A DNA stretch of 64,000 nt, from contig RCTD01000001.1 of NCBI GenBank assembly GCA_014898415.1, positions 1,674,001-1,738,000 on the forward strand, written 5' to 3'. Of this stretch, positions 50,101-60,869 are shown in pieces. The notes beneath the pieces were generated by a model. It searched no databases. It worked only from the letters and a program-made list of their open reading frames with translations, and was not told where the DNA came from. This DNA comes from Stromatinia cepivora (Eukaryota; Ascomycota; Leotiomycetes; Helotiales; Sclerotiniaceae). Made by a program: the position numbers and the translations under genes. The stretch's first letter is position 1. Every line of letters starts with the position of its first letter.

Positions 50101-50198
50101 AGAAACAAAACAAAAGCTAGAATTGGAAAGAATATTTACTTGCTGGATATACATATTCCTAAAGTATATAATACTTCGATTTTAAGAGAAATTGTTAG

Positions 50199-50414
50199 TA
50201 TCGGAATATGAATTATATATATAATAAGGATGATAAGGATGGTAAGGATCATGTACGTATTAATGCTCGTATTAATGCCTCGGCATACATTATTATATAA
50301 TCCTTCATCTTCCATAGTTTCTAGCTCTTTAAACAAATCAAAACGTATTAATAACTAAAGAGTTCTATACGTTCGTTGATAAGCTTCACTTCCCCGTATA
50401 TAGTTATCCCGACA
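50199..50414 (+). repeat. 3' LTR of Copia-1 copy C2
   Basis: 216 bp, TATCGGAATATGAATT to TTATCCCGACA. It contains two ATTAATGC units (mutated ACTAGTGC), unlike the 5' LTR with one. Confidence 0.88.
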
Positions 50415-53400
50415 GAAATACTTGTTTTTCAGGATCTCTCAGGTTTTCTTGATACCTTAATAACCTTCTATAGAATCATTGTGATAGATTTTCAAGATTT
50501 CGGTTTTTATAATTCTATCTGGCGGTATAAAGTTGTGTTTATTATAAATGAGCAAATTGTTAACGTTGATTTTCCAAAGTGTAGTATTTTTAGTTGAATT
50601 ATATCGATATTTCAGATATTCTTTACTTTTTATAAAATTGTTATTTTTTTGAAACTGTAATAAAGTATTTCTTATTGATTTCGATATTAATTCAAATATT
50701 GTTTTATTGTTAGTTAATATATTAGTTATCCGATATAGTATCAATTGTTTACAATTAGTTTCTATCAGAACCGCGCAAGGGCAAGTCACGTGAGAATCAC
50801 AGCAAAGAATCGGTTAATATTCGAATAACAATAGGTTCGGGTTTAGAATCAAAAACTTTTCATTACTTTCTCTAAATGGTATTGAAGAATTCCCCTCTAT
50901 ATAGGTGAAAACTCTTCAAACTAGCGTACAATTCGGCCCGCTTTCGGCTAGCCCTAGTTTCGTAGTTGAGGTTCGTAACAAGTTATATTTCTTTCATTAA
51001 AAGAAGTCTATAGCATTCTATAAGGATTCTGTTTCTATTTTCGAAAGAAAGAAAATTATGACTATTATTACAATACTTTTTAATTTATTTGTAATATAAA
51101 TAGTATCTTATTGATATCATTTATATTTTTTATATAATCTAATTATTTCAATGAATTATTAATAGAATTTAATTTGTTTGATCTATATATAATTATGAAA
51201 TTGTAGATGGTCAGGATTTTGGTCCATCGCGTTTGTCTATTATTGAATTCTTTTTTCCTTATAAAATATTAAAGATTGTTATAATCCGTTTTGATTATAA
51301 TGATATATCGACTATTTGTAATATAATATTGTTATTAAACAAAAGCTATATAAATAACCAAAAATTCCTGATTATAAATGAAATATCTTTATTCTGCGAG
51401 ATTGAACTTCTACGAATAGAAGACAATAGGATATTATCGAGAAGTAATAAAATCGTTTGTATTATCGGAGAATAATTAAGAAAGTATATATCCTAATGTA
51501 AACCCAGAAGTATCGATTTCGATCAGAATTCGAAGCGTTGAATCAAAATATCGGAGTATCAATATTATAATAAAGACTTCTTTTAAATTATCAAAGGTAT
51601 TTTGAATCTCTTTTGTTTATTTGAATTTCAATATAATCTTTCCCTTTTTGGTACTTTATAATAGATTTATTAAACTATAGACGATTCATGAATAGATTAT
51701 AATAAATCATTAGTAAAAGTTTACAAAGTCTAAAAAAACTTGGACTTCTTGAAGGGATATCGGTGTTAATTATTCGGTAATGGTTTGAATTCTATTCGAT
51801 TTTATAATAATATCCTTTTTTGATAAAATAAAACTTAAGAATTCCATTTTGTATATATAGAATATATATATTTTTAATTTAGTATAAAGTTTATATTCAA
51901 GTAATCTAACAAGGATTTTGCGGATATTAGTAATATAGGTTTTTTTATTTTTAGAATAAATAAAAATGTTATTAAGGTATATAATATAAATACTATCTAC
52001 AAAACCGGCGAATGCTTGATTGATGTATATCTAAAAGGTAATAGGGGTATTGATTAGATCGAAAAGTATAATTAAGTATTTAAACTGTTTATAATAAATA
52101 TAGAACATTATCTTTCATTTATTGTCTTTCTATATATATATTCGATGATATATATCTTTAAAGTCGAGTTTTGTAAAGAAGATTCTTTGCTTTAAACGAT
52201 CCAACGATTTATCAATTAAGGGTAAAAAGATATAATTCTTTTTTGTAATCCAATTAAGATTATAATAATCGATATATAATTAATAATTATCTTCTTATTT
52301 TGGAATAAACATAATCAGGGTTCTGATAGAGTTAATTGAACGATAAATCCAATTTTTCTTTTAATATTCTTTGAAATATTCTTATAGAATTATTAATTCC
52401 TTTTCCGAAAGAATATATATTGGTCTTTAAGGGGGGGTTGATCCGGGTTTAAAATCAATATGATATTCTATTGGATGATGGTTGAGGAATATATTACTTT
52501 CGTTTTTGGAGAAGGTTTCTTTGTATTCTTTATATTCAGGAGGTATTTGTAAGGGTGATAATATAAGGATGCTTTTGTAATTTAATAATGCTTCTACAAT
52601 TGATTGGATTTCAAATAATAATATACAGATTTTGACCCCGGTCTTTATTTCTTTGTATAATTCCTTAATCATTACTATTTCGAGATTTCGTAATACAGAT
52701 TTAAGGCGGGACAAAATCGATTATCAATTGATATCCGGGTTTATTGTTTGAAATTAAAATAGTTTTAGAATAACGTCAATTTTTAATAAATCTAGAATGG
52801 TAATAATAAATTAATAAATATTTATTCTTTTTTTTTTATATTCATTTATTATTTCGATAACAAATCGATGGTTATTGTAAAAGGGTATATTAATCTTATT
52901 AGCGGATACTAATAAAGTATATTTACCAAGATTAAAGATCTAATCCTATTCGATATATTTGTTTTGTTGAATAATATTAATTTGTATTTCAGAATCGATA
53001 AGATAGTATATCTTTGTCAAAGTATTATCAATCTTGAAGTTTACTTCGATAATTAAAATAATATATTCCTTTTATTAAAAACCCAGAATCATTGAAATAA
53101 TTAAAATTACTATTAGATCGCAATGTTTCTTTGATTATTATTTTACAAAGGATATACAGAGCAATTGTAAGCAAAATAGTTGTTTTTATATTATTGATAA
53201 ACCTATAGATTAATATATCTTTTCGAATAATAATTCAATTACTAATAGTGGTAATACTATAGTTCCTATTTTTAATAATCTTTCTTCAAAATTCCTTAAT
53301 CTTTCTTTTCCGTAAAAAAAGATTTGGAATATTGAAATTGTAATTATATATTGATAATCAATAATGAATTATTTTGCTTCTAAGATTATCTATTTTAAGA

Positions 53401-54330
53401 AAGATTGAAAGGGTAATTATATTATATAAAAGAATTACTTTGTTTTCAATCATGAAGTATATCGAAAGGATTCATTATACAATATATTTTATTTATATTC
53501 TCTAGATAATATATTTATTTGATCAATTCGTTTCTACTTTCTGATTATTAAAATAATTCCGAAATTCTTTTTACAATATAAAGGAATAGATTTGTTAGAA
53601 GATATTCTTTCCGAATACTTTCCACCTTTGATTTGATCTCTTCTTTCAAATTTTTGAAATATATTACGAAACTGTTTATACTTTGTATAGATTATTATTT
53701 GATATAGATTATTTGTTATATAATCAAACATTGATAATTACCTTTGTTTAATATTATATTATATATATATTCCTTGAACTTTTTCTACGATATATTAAAA
53801 TCTATTGTCCCGTTCTTGTATCGATATCAGATTGCAAGAGGTTGTTTTTGAAAGTATTGAATAATATAATCTATTTTCTTTTGATCTATCGGAAAATAGT
53901 ATTCGTTATCGTTCCGAAATATAAGTTCAGTTTGAAAGAAAAAGTTCTTTGCTTTTATAATAGTGGAACCCTTGTAAAATAGAAGTTTTTGAAGTTTCGA
54001 GGGTCTTTCTTGAAGAATTAGAATAGAATTAGATACTGTCCCTCTATTGTTGATGGTCATTATTCATAAATTAATTGTTCTTTTTTGTATAAAACAAATA
54101 AAGGTTTTCTCGATCTGTTATTGATTTTCTGATCTAAAGATTTCGAATTCTTTTTATATATTTTCAAATCTTTATATTAATTCTACTTCAAATTATATAA
54201 TAAATTAACAATTTGGTATTAATATCTTATCTTCATTATTGTTCTAAATCTTCGATATATTTTCCTTTTGAATTTGAAAAATATTTGAGTTAATCGATAA
54301 ATCTGGGGTACTTTTTGCTCCCACCATGAT
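50415..54330 (-). pseudogene. Gypsy-2 copy J2 gag-pol (integrase to gag)
   Basis: Read leftward, gag starts near 54328 with ATGGTGGGAGCAAAAAGT (MVGAKS). It has a capsid block at 54060-53827 ([20 protein letters not shown], then [18 protein letters not shown]). Protease is at about 53000-52740. The protease-RT linker is open at 52714-52427 (PPEYKEYKETFSKNESNIF, HHPIEYHIDFKPGSTPP), as in Ty3/Gypsy pol. RT has YLNN at 51968-51979. RNase H and integrase run down to 50415, broken by a 192-bp insertion (50787-50978). The integrase C-terminus is cut off at C2. Confidence 0.8.
50787..50978. mobile_element. 192-bp unmutated insertion with CAAGT target duplication
   Basis: J1 and J3 are continuous here, but J2 has an extra 192 bp, CACGTGAGAATCAC to GAGGTTCGTAA, between two CAAGT copies (50782-50786 and 50979-50983). 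Its composition is balanced, with CG-rich words (CAATTCGGCCCGC) and a TATA-like CTCTATATAGG near 50898. It has no inverted ends and no coding frame. The 5-bp duplication and TATA box suggest a solo LTR or TRIM of a family not otherwise present; a short non-autonomous element of another class is possible. Confidence 0.7.
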
Positions 54331-54394
54331 TATTCGAAAAGATACCGACAATAATTAATTAATGAATTGCTCCTAAAAATAAAATGAAAAGAAT

Positions 54395-54683
54395 TATTAG
54401 AGTTACAAATAATGAAGAATCAATTAATCCTAAAACAATTATAAAACTTTTCATTATTTTTTTTTAATTAAAAAAATCTCTTTCTTTTAAATCCAATAAA
54501 AAACGATATCGGAACGATAACAAACCGTTAATTATATATTAGAATTTAATGAATACAAAGATTTTGTAGAGTTTTCTAATCAATTAATGATAGAATACTG
54601 ATAGTACATTTGTTTTTATAATAAAACCATTTCTTTGTAAAGATTTCTAATTTACTAACAATATCCTTCTAATAACTGTAATA
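54395..54683 (-). repeat. Gypsy-2 LTR shared by copies J2 and J3
   Basis: 289 bp, TATTAGAGTTACAAATAATG to AACTGTAATA, the mutated form of 42472-42761. On its left lies the 5' leader and gag of J2, so it acts as the 5' LTR of J2. On its right lies GAACCTTCTCTTCAGGG and the antisense gene of J3, so it is also the 3' LTR of J3. No host DNA or duplication separates the two. Confidence 0.82.
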
Positions 54684-54719
54684 GAACCTTCTCTTCAGGG
54701 TTTTATTCCTAAGAAGTTA

Positions 54720-56476
54720 ATGAATTATTGATCCGTTTGTAACTATAGGGAACTATTAATTAATAAGGTAATTGCAATATATGATAATTTTTGTATAAAA
54801 AATAAAAAGATAAACAACAATAATAACAATAACAAAAATATATATAATCTACTTTTTGAAGATTATATAAACCTATCAGAATCCTATTTCGAATTTTTAT
54901 ATTTCTTTATTACAATTGTAATATCATATCTTAAAGCTTTTATTACTCTCTCTGTTATATCTCAACCTTTTTCCGAATTAGCAGTATATTTGATTTGTAT
55001 ACCTTTACAATTTATATATCCGATATACTTTCGCTACACTAAACATATTGTTTATTACAATAATACAAAATCTTTGTTTAAAAAAAAGGTAATAAACGAA
55101 GAATATTCTTTTCCAAAAGAATCCGATCTAGTGTATACAGAATATACCCGAAAAAAGAAACCCTGTGTAACACCATCAGAAAATATTAATTCTATAATAA
55201 ATCGCTTGTTACAATTTCATTAGAAATAGCAGGTAGCCGAAGTGGACTTGTCTGAAGAGGTTATACTATTGGGGAAATTGAAGGGTTAGCAAATTAAATT
55301 TATATAGGAAATAGAGATTTTCCTTTACAAATAAAAGAAATATAGTTTGATATGGCTACTCTATAATATAAAGAAAGTTTTATTAATACTAAATATACAG
55401 ATAAAGAAATTGATAAAATTAATGAAGATATATATGGATTTATAGTAATATTCTATTAATATATTAAATATAATTCATCGTTTTTCTTGTTAATAATTGT
55501 ATAGCTATATTAATAGCTAATGGATAAGTCAATGAGCAAAGACGAACTGAAGGATATCATTAATAAAAAGGATAAGAAAGAAATCCTTGAGGTTCTCTCA
55601 ATTCGATCTAAATCTTCGAAATCTGTTTATATTCCGTCAATGAAATTGGTATATCGAAAGATAATCAAAGGTAAGATCAAAAGTATTGACAGAGCGATAA
55701 TGAAGAAATCACAGATCGCTATACTTCGAATAATCAAAGCGAAATTTATTAGGAAAACTCTTAAATCAATTCCTATCAAAAGAAAAGTATCGGAATTGGC
55801 TAAACTTCTTGATAATAATAATAAGGATCTACAACAATTTAACGTTAAATTATCAAATCCCAAAAGATTTAAAAAGAAAAAGACTTTAATGATTAATATA
55901 CCATTTCTACTTCCGGTAAGTTTTAATAAACTAAATCTAATTCCTAAGGTAAGTGTAATATAATTGATTAATTATTGAAAAGTATCAGTAGCTTTAATAA
56001 AGTTAACAATATTTATAATAAAGAAATCAATAATTCAAATTAAGGATCTCGATTTTTTAAAGGATTTCAATGGTAATAATATAAATATTGTTTTAGATAA
56101 ATATAATCAATTAACGAAAAAGCTTTTAAATCGATATAATGAATATAATAAATTGAATTTAATTAATCGATGATTAGATATTAACAAATTTTTCGGATTT
56201 CGATTATAAAGTATAAATAAATCTTTTTCTATATCCACTTTTGTAATGATTTCATGAATTTCCCATCAGGATCTTATTACCGAAAAACATATTCAACGAA
56301 TATTCTATTAATCGATGAAACCGGATATTAATAAGGATTCGGATAATATAAATGAAAATGGATTGTTGAAAGAGGAGGTAAAAGAGCAGAAGGAATATGA
56401 ACATCTAGTAGCAAAATGAAGGTGATATATTTGTAATAATTTACCAGAGTAGACTGATTATATAAAGATTTTTTAA
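54720..56476 (+). pseudogene. Antisense membrane/basic accessory gene of Gypsy-2, copy J3
   Basis: Second copy of the gene at 42798-44554. It has the start MNYW, the hydrophobic segment YFFITIVISYLKAFITL, then LICIPLQFIYPIYFRYTKHIVYYNNTKS in two pieces (open 54990-55223). In the second frame there is a 147-codon block (55520-55963: MSKDELKDIINKKDKKEILE, LSIRSKSSKSVYIPSMKLVY, LAKLLDNNNKDLQQF), then KKLLNRYNEYNKLNLINR near 56130. It ends TAA at 56474-56476, touching the end of the chromodomain gene on the other strand. The 800-bp offset between the start and the second block implies a frame change also found in copy K (797 bp), so it may be an intron or two genes. Confidence 0.6.
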
Positions 56477-59400
56477 TATAGATATCTTAATTTTTTAATA
56501 CAAATATAAATCCCCTTTATCTTTATAATATACTTTAATGATATTATTTCTTTGTTCTTTATTATCATTGTAATAATAATACATTTTCTTTTTTGTAATT
56601 CTTCAAATACCTTTTGATATATATTAAGTTTCGTAAAGTTTTCTATATATCTTCTGTTGATTGATAGTTTTTCCATTATACCAGATATTACGTTTTTTAT
56701 TCTTTCTTTTTATAAACTAGTATTTTTTCGACTTTATATTCTATATACCCCTCAATTTCTTTAGGAGATGGGGAATTGACAATACCTTTACATTCAAACT
56801 ATAATTTAAATAGCGAGATATAAAAGATATTATATATTTTATATAATATTGAAAGTACTAATTTATATACTTATCCACTACTCCTGATATTAATGATAAT
56901 AAAAAAGCTTATAAAACAATCAAAGAATTTCTTTTTGGATCTTAATTATTTGATATTCTTAATATTAAGTATAATCTTATCATCAATATAAAATCGCCAG
57001 AATAAATCTTTTTTATTATTCTTCAATCTTTTCTTCATTAAGTTATTCCAACTTTCTATTAGCTTTGCCCTTTCCTGGTTTAACGATTCGATATATTCTT
57101 ATGCGGCAAACGCCTTTTCTTCAACATTAGCGTTCTCATCGATATAGCTAAATATAGACAGATATCCATACATTGCTTTAAAGAATGTTTCTCCAATTAT
57201 ACTATATTATATTACATTATAAATGAATTCTATTAAGGGTAATAGCGATACTCAATTATCTTATCTCCAATTGATATAATAAATAATATAATAAATTAGA
57301 TTCTGATTTTATCATTTTATTTAACCATCGATTTATAAATAAAACATTATCGATAATTTGTAATATATTTTTAAATAGAAAAGCAAACTCCCCCAAAATT
57401 TGCTTGTGAATTAAAATCTTTGATTTGAAATTATTTCCTTTGGTATATCAAAATCCTTAAAAATATATCGAAACAGAATTTCTACTAATTCGGATGAAAT
57501 TATTGTTTTATTGACTGGAATATATCAAATAGGTTTTGTATATTTATCAACAACAACGAAAACAGTATTATATATATATTTATCTATCTTTGAAGAAGAT
57601 AGATTTATAATAAAATCTATTGTTATTTCTTTCTAAGGATTAAAAAGGAATAATAGAATTTATAATTCGTTATAAGATCGATAATATTTCACAATTATTC
57701 ATTAATAGATAATATATATTTATATATATCTTTTTATATTTTTTATTATACTAAACCAGAAATATTTATTTTTCAGAATCTCCTAGGTTTTTTTGATACT
57801 TCAATAATCTCCTATAGGGTCATTATAATAGGCCTCCAAGATTTCGATTTTTATAACTTTATCTGGTGGTATAAAGGCATGCCTATTATAAATAAACAAA
57901 TCATCGGTATCAACTTTTCAAAATATAATGTTTCCAATTGAACCATATCGGTGCTTCAGATATTCTTTATTTTTTGTAAAATCGTTATTCTTTTAAAACT
58001 GTAACAAAGTATTTTTTATTGATTCTAATATTAATTTAAATACTATTTCATTGTTAACTAATATATTAATTATCCAATATAATATCGATTGTTTACAATT
58101 AGTTCCTATTAATAATCCTTCAGAATTATACAAGGGCAAGTTATACTCTTTCTACTGAAAAAGACTTATAGCGTTCCACAAAGATTTTGTTTCTATTTTC
58201 GAAAGAAAAAAAATTGTGACTATTATTATAATACTTTTCAATTTATTTTATAATATAGATAATATTTTATTAATACTATTTATATTTTCTATATAATCTA
58301 GTTGTTTTGATGAATTGTCAACAGAATTCAATTTGCTCGATTTATATATGATTATGAAATCATAAACAATCAGGATTTTGACTTATTGCGTTTATTTATT
58401 ATTAAATTCTTTTTTCCTTATAAAGTATTGAAGATTATTATAATCTGTTTTGATTATAATAATATATCGATTATTTGTAATATAATATTACTATTAAACA
58501 AAAACTATATAAATAACCAAAAGTTTCTAATTATAAATGAAATACCTTTATTTTCCTGGATTGAATTTCTGCGAATAAAAGGCAACAGAATACTATCGAG
58601 AAATAATAGAATCGTTTATATTATTAGAGAATAATTGAAAAAGTATATATTCTAATACAAACCCAGAAGTATTGATTTCGATCAGGATTCGAAACGCTAA
58701 ATCAAAATATCGGAGTATCAATATTGTAATAAAGGTTTCTTTTAAATTATCAAAGATATTTTGAGTTTTTTTTATTCATTTGAATTCCAATACAATTTTT
58801 CCTTTTTTGGTACTTTATAATAAATTTATTAAACTATAAACGATTTATGAATAGATTATAATAAATTATCAATAGAAGTTTACAAAACCTAAGAAAACTT
58901 AAACTTCTTAAAGGGATATCGATATTGATCATTCGATGATGATTTGAATTCTGCTTGATTCTATAATAACATTCTTCCTTGATATAATAAAACCCAAGAA
59001 TTCTATTTTGTATATATAGAATATATATTTCTTTAATTTAGTATAAAGTTTATATTCAAACAATTTAGTGAGAATCCTACAAATATCAGTAATATAGATT
59101 TCCTTATCTTTAGAATAAATAAAAATATTATCAAGATATATAATACAAATATTATTTACAAGATTAATAAATATTTGATTGATATATATCTGAAAGGTAA
59201 TAGAGGTATTGATTAAACCGAAAGGTATAATTAAGTATTCAAACTACCTGTAACGAATACAGAACACTGTCTTTCATTTGTTTGTTTTTTATATATATAT
59301 TCGATGATATATATCTTTAAAATCGAATTTTGTAAAAAAGATTTTTTGCTTTAAACGATTCAACAATATACAATCCTTTTTCGTAATCCGATTAAAACTA

Positions 59401-60150
59401 CAATAATCGATATATAATCGATAACTATTTTCTTTCTTTGAAATAAACATAATCAGGGTTTCAATAGAACTAATCGAATAATGAATCCAATCTTTCTTTT
59501 AATATTCTTCGAAATATTCTTATAGAATTGTTAATTTCTCTTCTAAAAAAATATATATTAATCCTCAAGAGAAGGTTGATCCGGGTTCAAGATCAATACA
59601 ATGTTCTATTGGATGATAATTAGAGAGTATACTGCTTTCGTTTTCGGAGAAGGCTTTCTTATATTTCTTATATTCAAAAAGTACTTACAAAAATAATAAT
59701 ATAAGAATACTCTTATAGTTTAATGATACTCCTATAATTGATTGGGTTTTAGGTAATAGTATATAGATTTTGATTCTAGCCTTTATTTCTTTATATAATT
59801 CTTTAGCCGTTACCATTTTGAGATCTTGTAATATAGATCTGAAGCAAAACGAAATCGATTGTTAATCGATATCCAGATTTATTGTTTAAAATCAAAGTAA
59901 CTTTAAGATAACATTGATCTTTAGTAGGTCTAAAGTAACAATAATGAATTGATAAATATACATCCTTTTTTCCTTATATTTATCTGTTATTTCGATAGCG
60001 AATCGATGGTTATTATAGAAAAGTATACTAGTTCCATTAGCTGATACTAATAAAGTATATTTGCCAGAATCAAGGATTCAATTCTATTCGATATATTTGT
60101 TTTATTGAATAATATTAATTTGTACTCCAGAATCGATAAGATAATATATC
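56473..60150 (-). pseudogene. Gypsy-2 copy J3 pol (protease to chromodomain)
   Basis: Read leftward: protease near 60100-59880, RT with YLDN at 59127-59138, RNase H and integrase core (58700-57250). The integrase C-terminus is well readable (KAMYGYLSIFSYIDENANVE, then EYIESLNQERAKLIESWNNL, 57190-57020). The GPY/F region with VLSILYKIYNIFYISLF is near 56840, and a chromodomain with EGYIEYKVEKILVYKK and VFEELQKRKC ends at about 56473. This is the copy that shows the 900 bp missing at the C2 site in copy K. It is interrupted at 60150 by Gypsy-1 copy F. Confidence 0.82.
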
Positions 60151-60432
60151 TGTGACGCACAAGAGCCGTAGTAGAGCTGAATAAACAGGGTCAATTATGT
60201 TCCTTAGAATCTACAATTGAAGAATTATGGTTTGTAAGGAACGATTAGATATATATATACAAATACCTATTTGTAAATTACAAGACTGTGTGTATGTGTT
60301 ATTAGGGTTATCATTCTATTATATTAAATTGTATGAATTGTAATATATATATATGGATGATTAGCTCATTAATTGATATGGGAGATAAGAGGTATTATGT
60401 AGTTAGCTTTCTGTAATTCACAATTCGTGATA
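60151..60432 (-). repeat. 3' LTR of Gypsy-1 copy F
   Basis: TGTGACGCACAAGAGCCGTA to CAATTCGTGATA. The left half is unmutated and the right half carries C to T changes. Confidence 0.9.
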
Positions 60433-60869
60433 TTACCCCCCCCCTTCGGAAAAGTTCGCCTTCGAACATTTCACTCCTTTGTTTTATTGCTATTTCATCG
60501 GAAACTAGATTTTGTGAAAATTTATGAACTCTAAATCAATTAGATTGATCATTTTGGTTGATTTGGTCAATTTACTGGAAATTGATCAAATTGATCAAAT
60601 TAATCGACCAAATTGATTAAATTAATTAAATTGAACGAAATCGATAGGGGTGATATTACATTTCGTTTTTATCATATTCAAGCTTCCCTTTACATAATTT
60701 ATAAAATGATTATAAGTATATATTGCCTTTGTATTATCTTGATGGTAATAGTTCGTCTGTTGTATGGAGCTCGGGCCATATATGTATACAATTAAATTCC
60801 CTCGAATTTGTATGAGTTTTTAATCCTTTCACAATCATATATATATATATTATTATAAAATCATAATAT

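Larger units (their letters stand above)
44943..50414 (+). mobile_element. Copia-1 copy C2, internally deleted
   Basis: LTRs lie at 44943-45146 (204 bp) and 50199-50414 (216 bp). The interior aligns with C1 but is about 1.27 kb shorter (5472 versus 6738 bp). The lost part is the protease and integrase block. The flanks do not match: AATTC on the left and GAAAT on the right, and the Gypsy-2 DNA on the two sides is not contiguous in copy J3. It could not have moved without help. Confidence 0.88.

Noticed and set aside
55627..55863. 78-codon minus-strand hydrophobic frame
   Set aside because: Complement of the Lys/Ile-rich plus-strand block 55520-55963, which is conserved in copy K; the minus frame is not.
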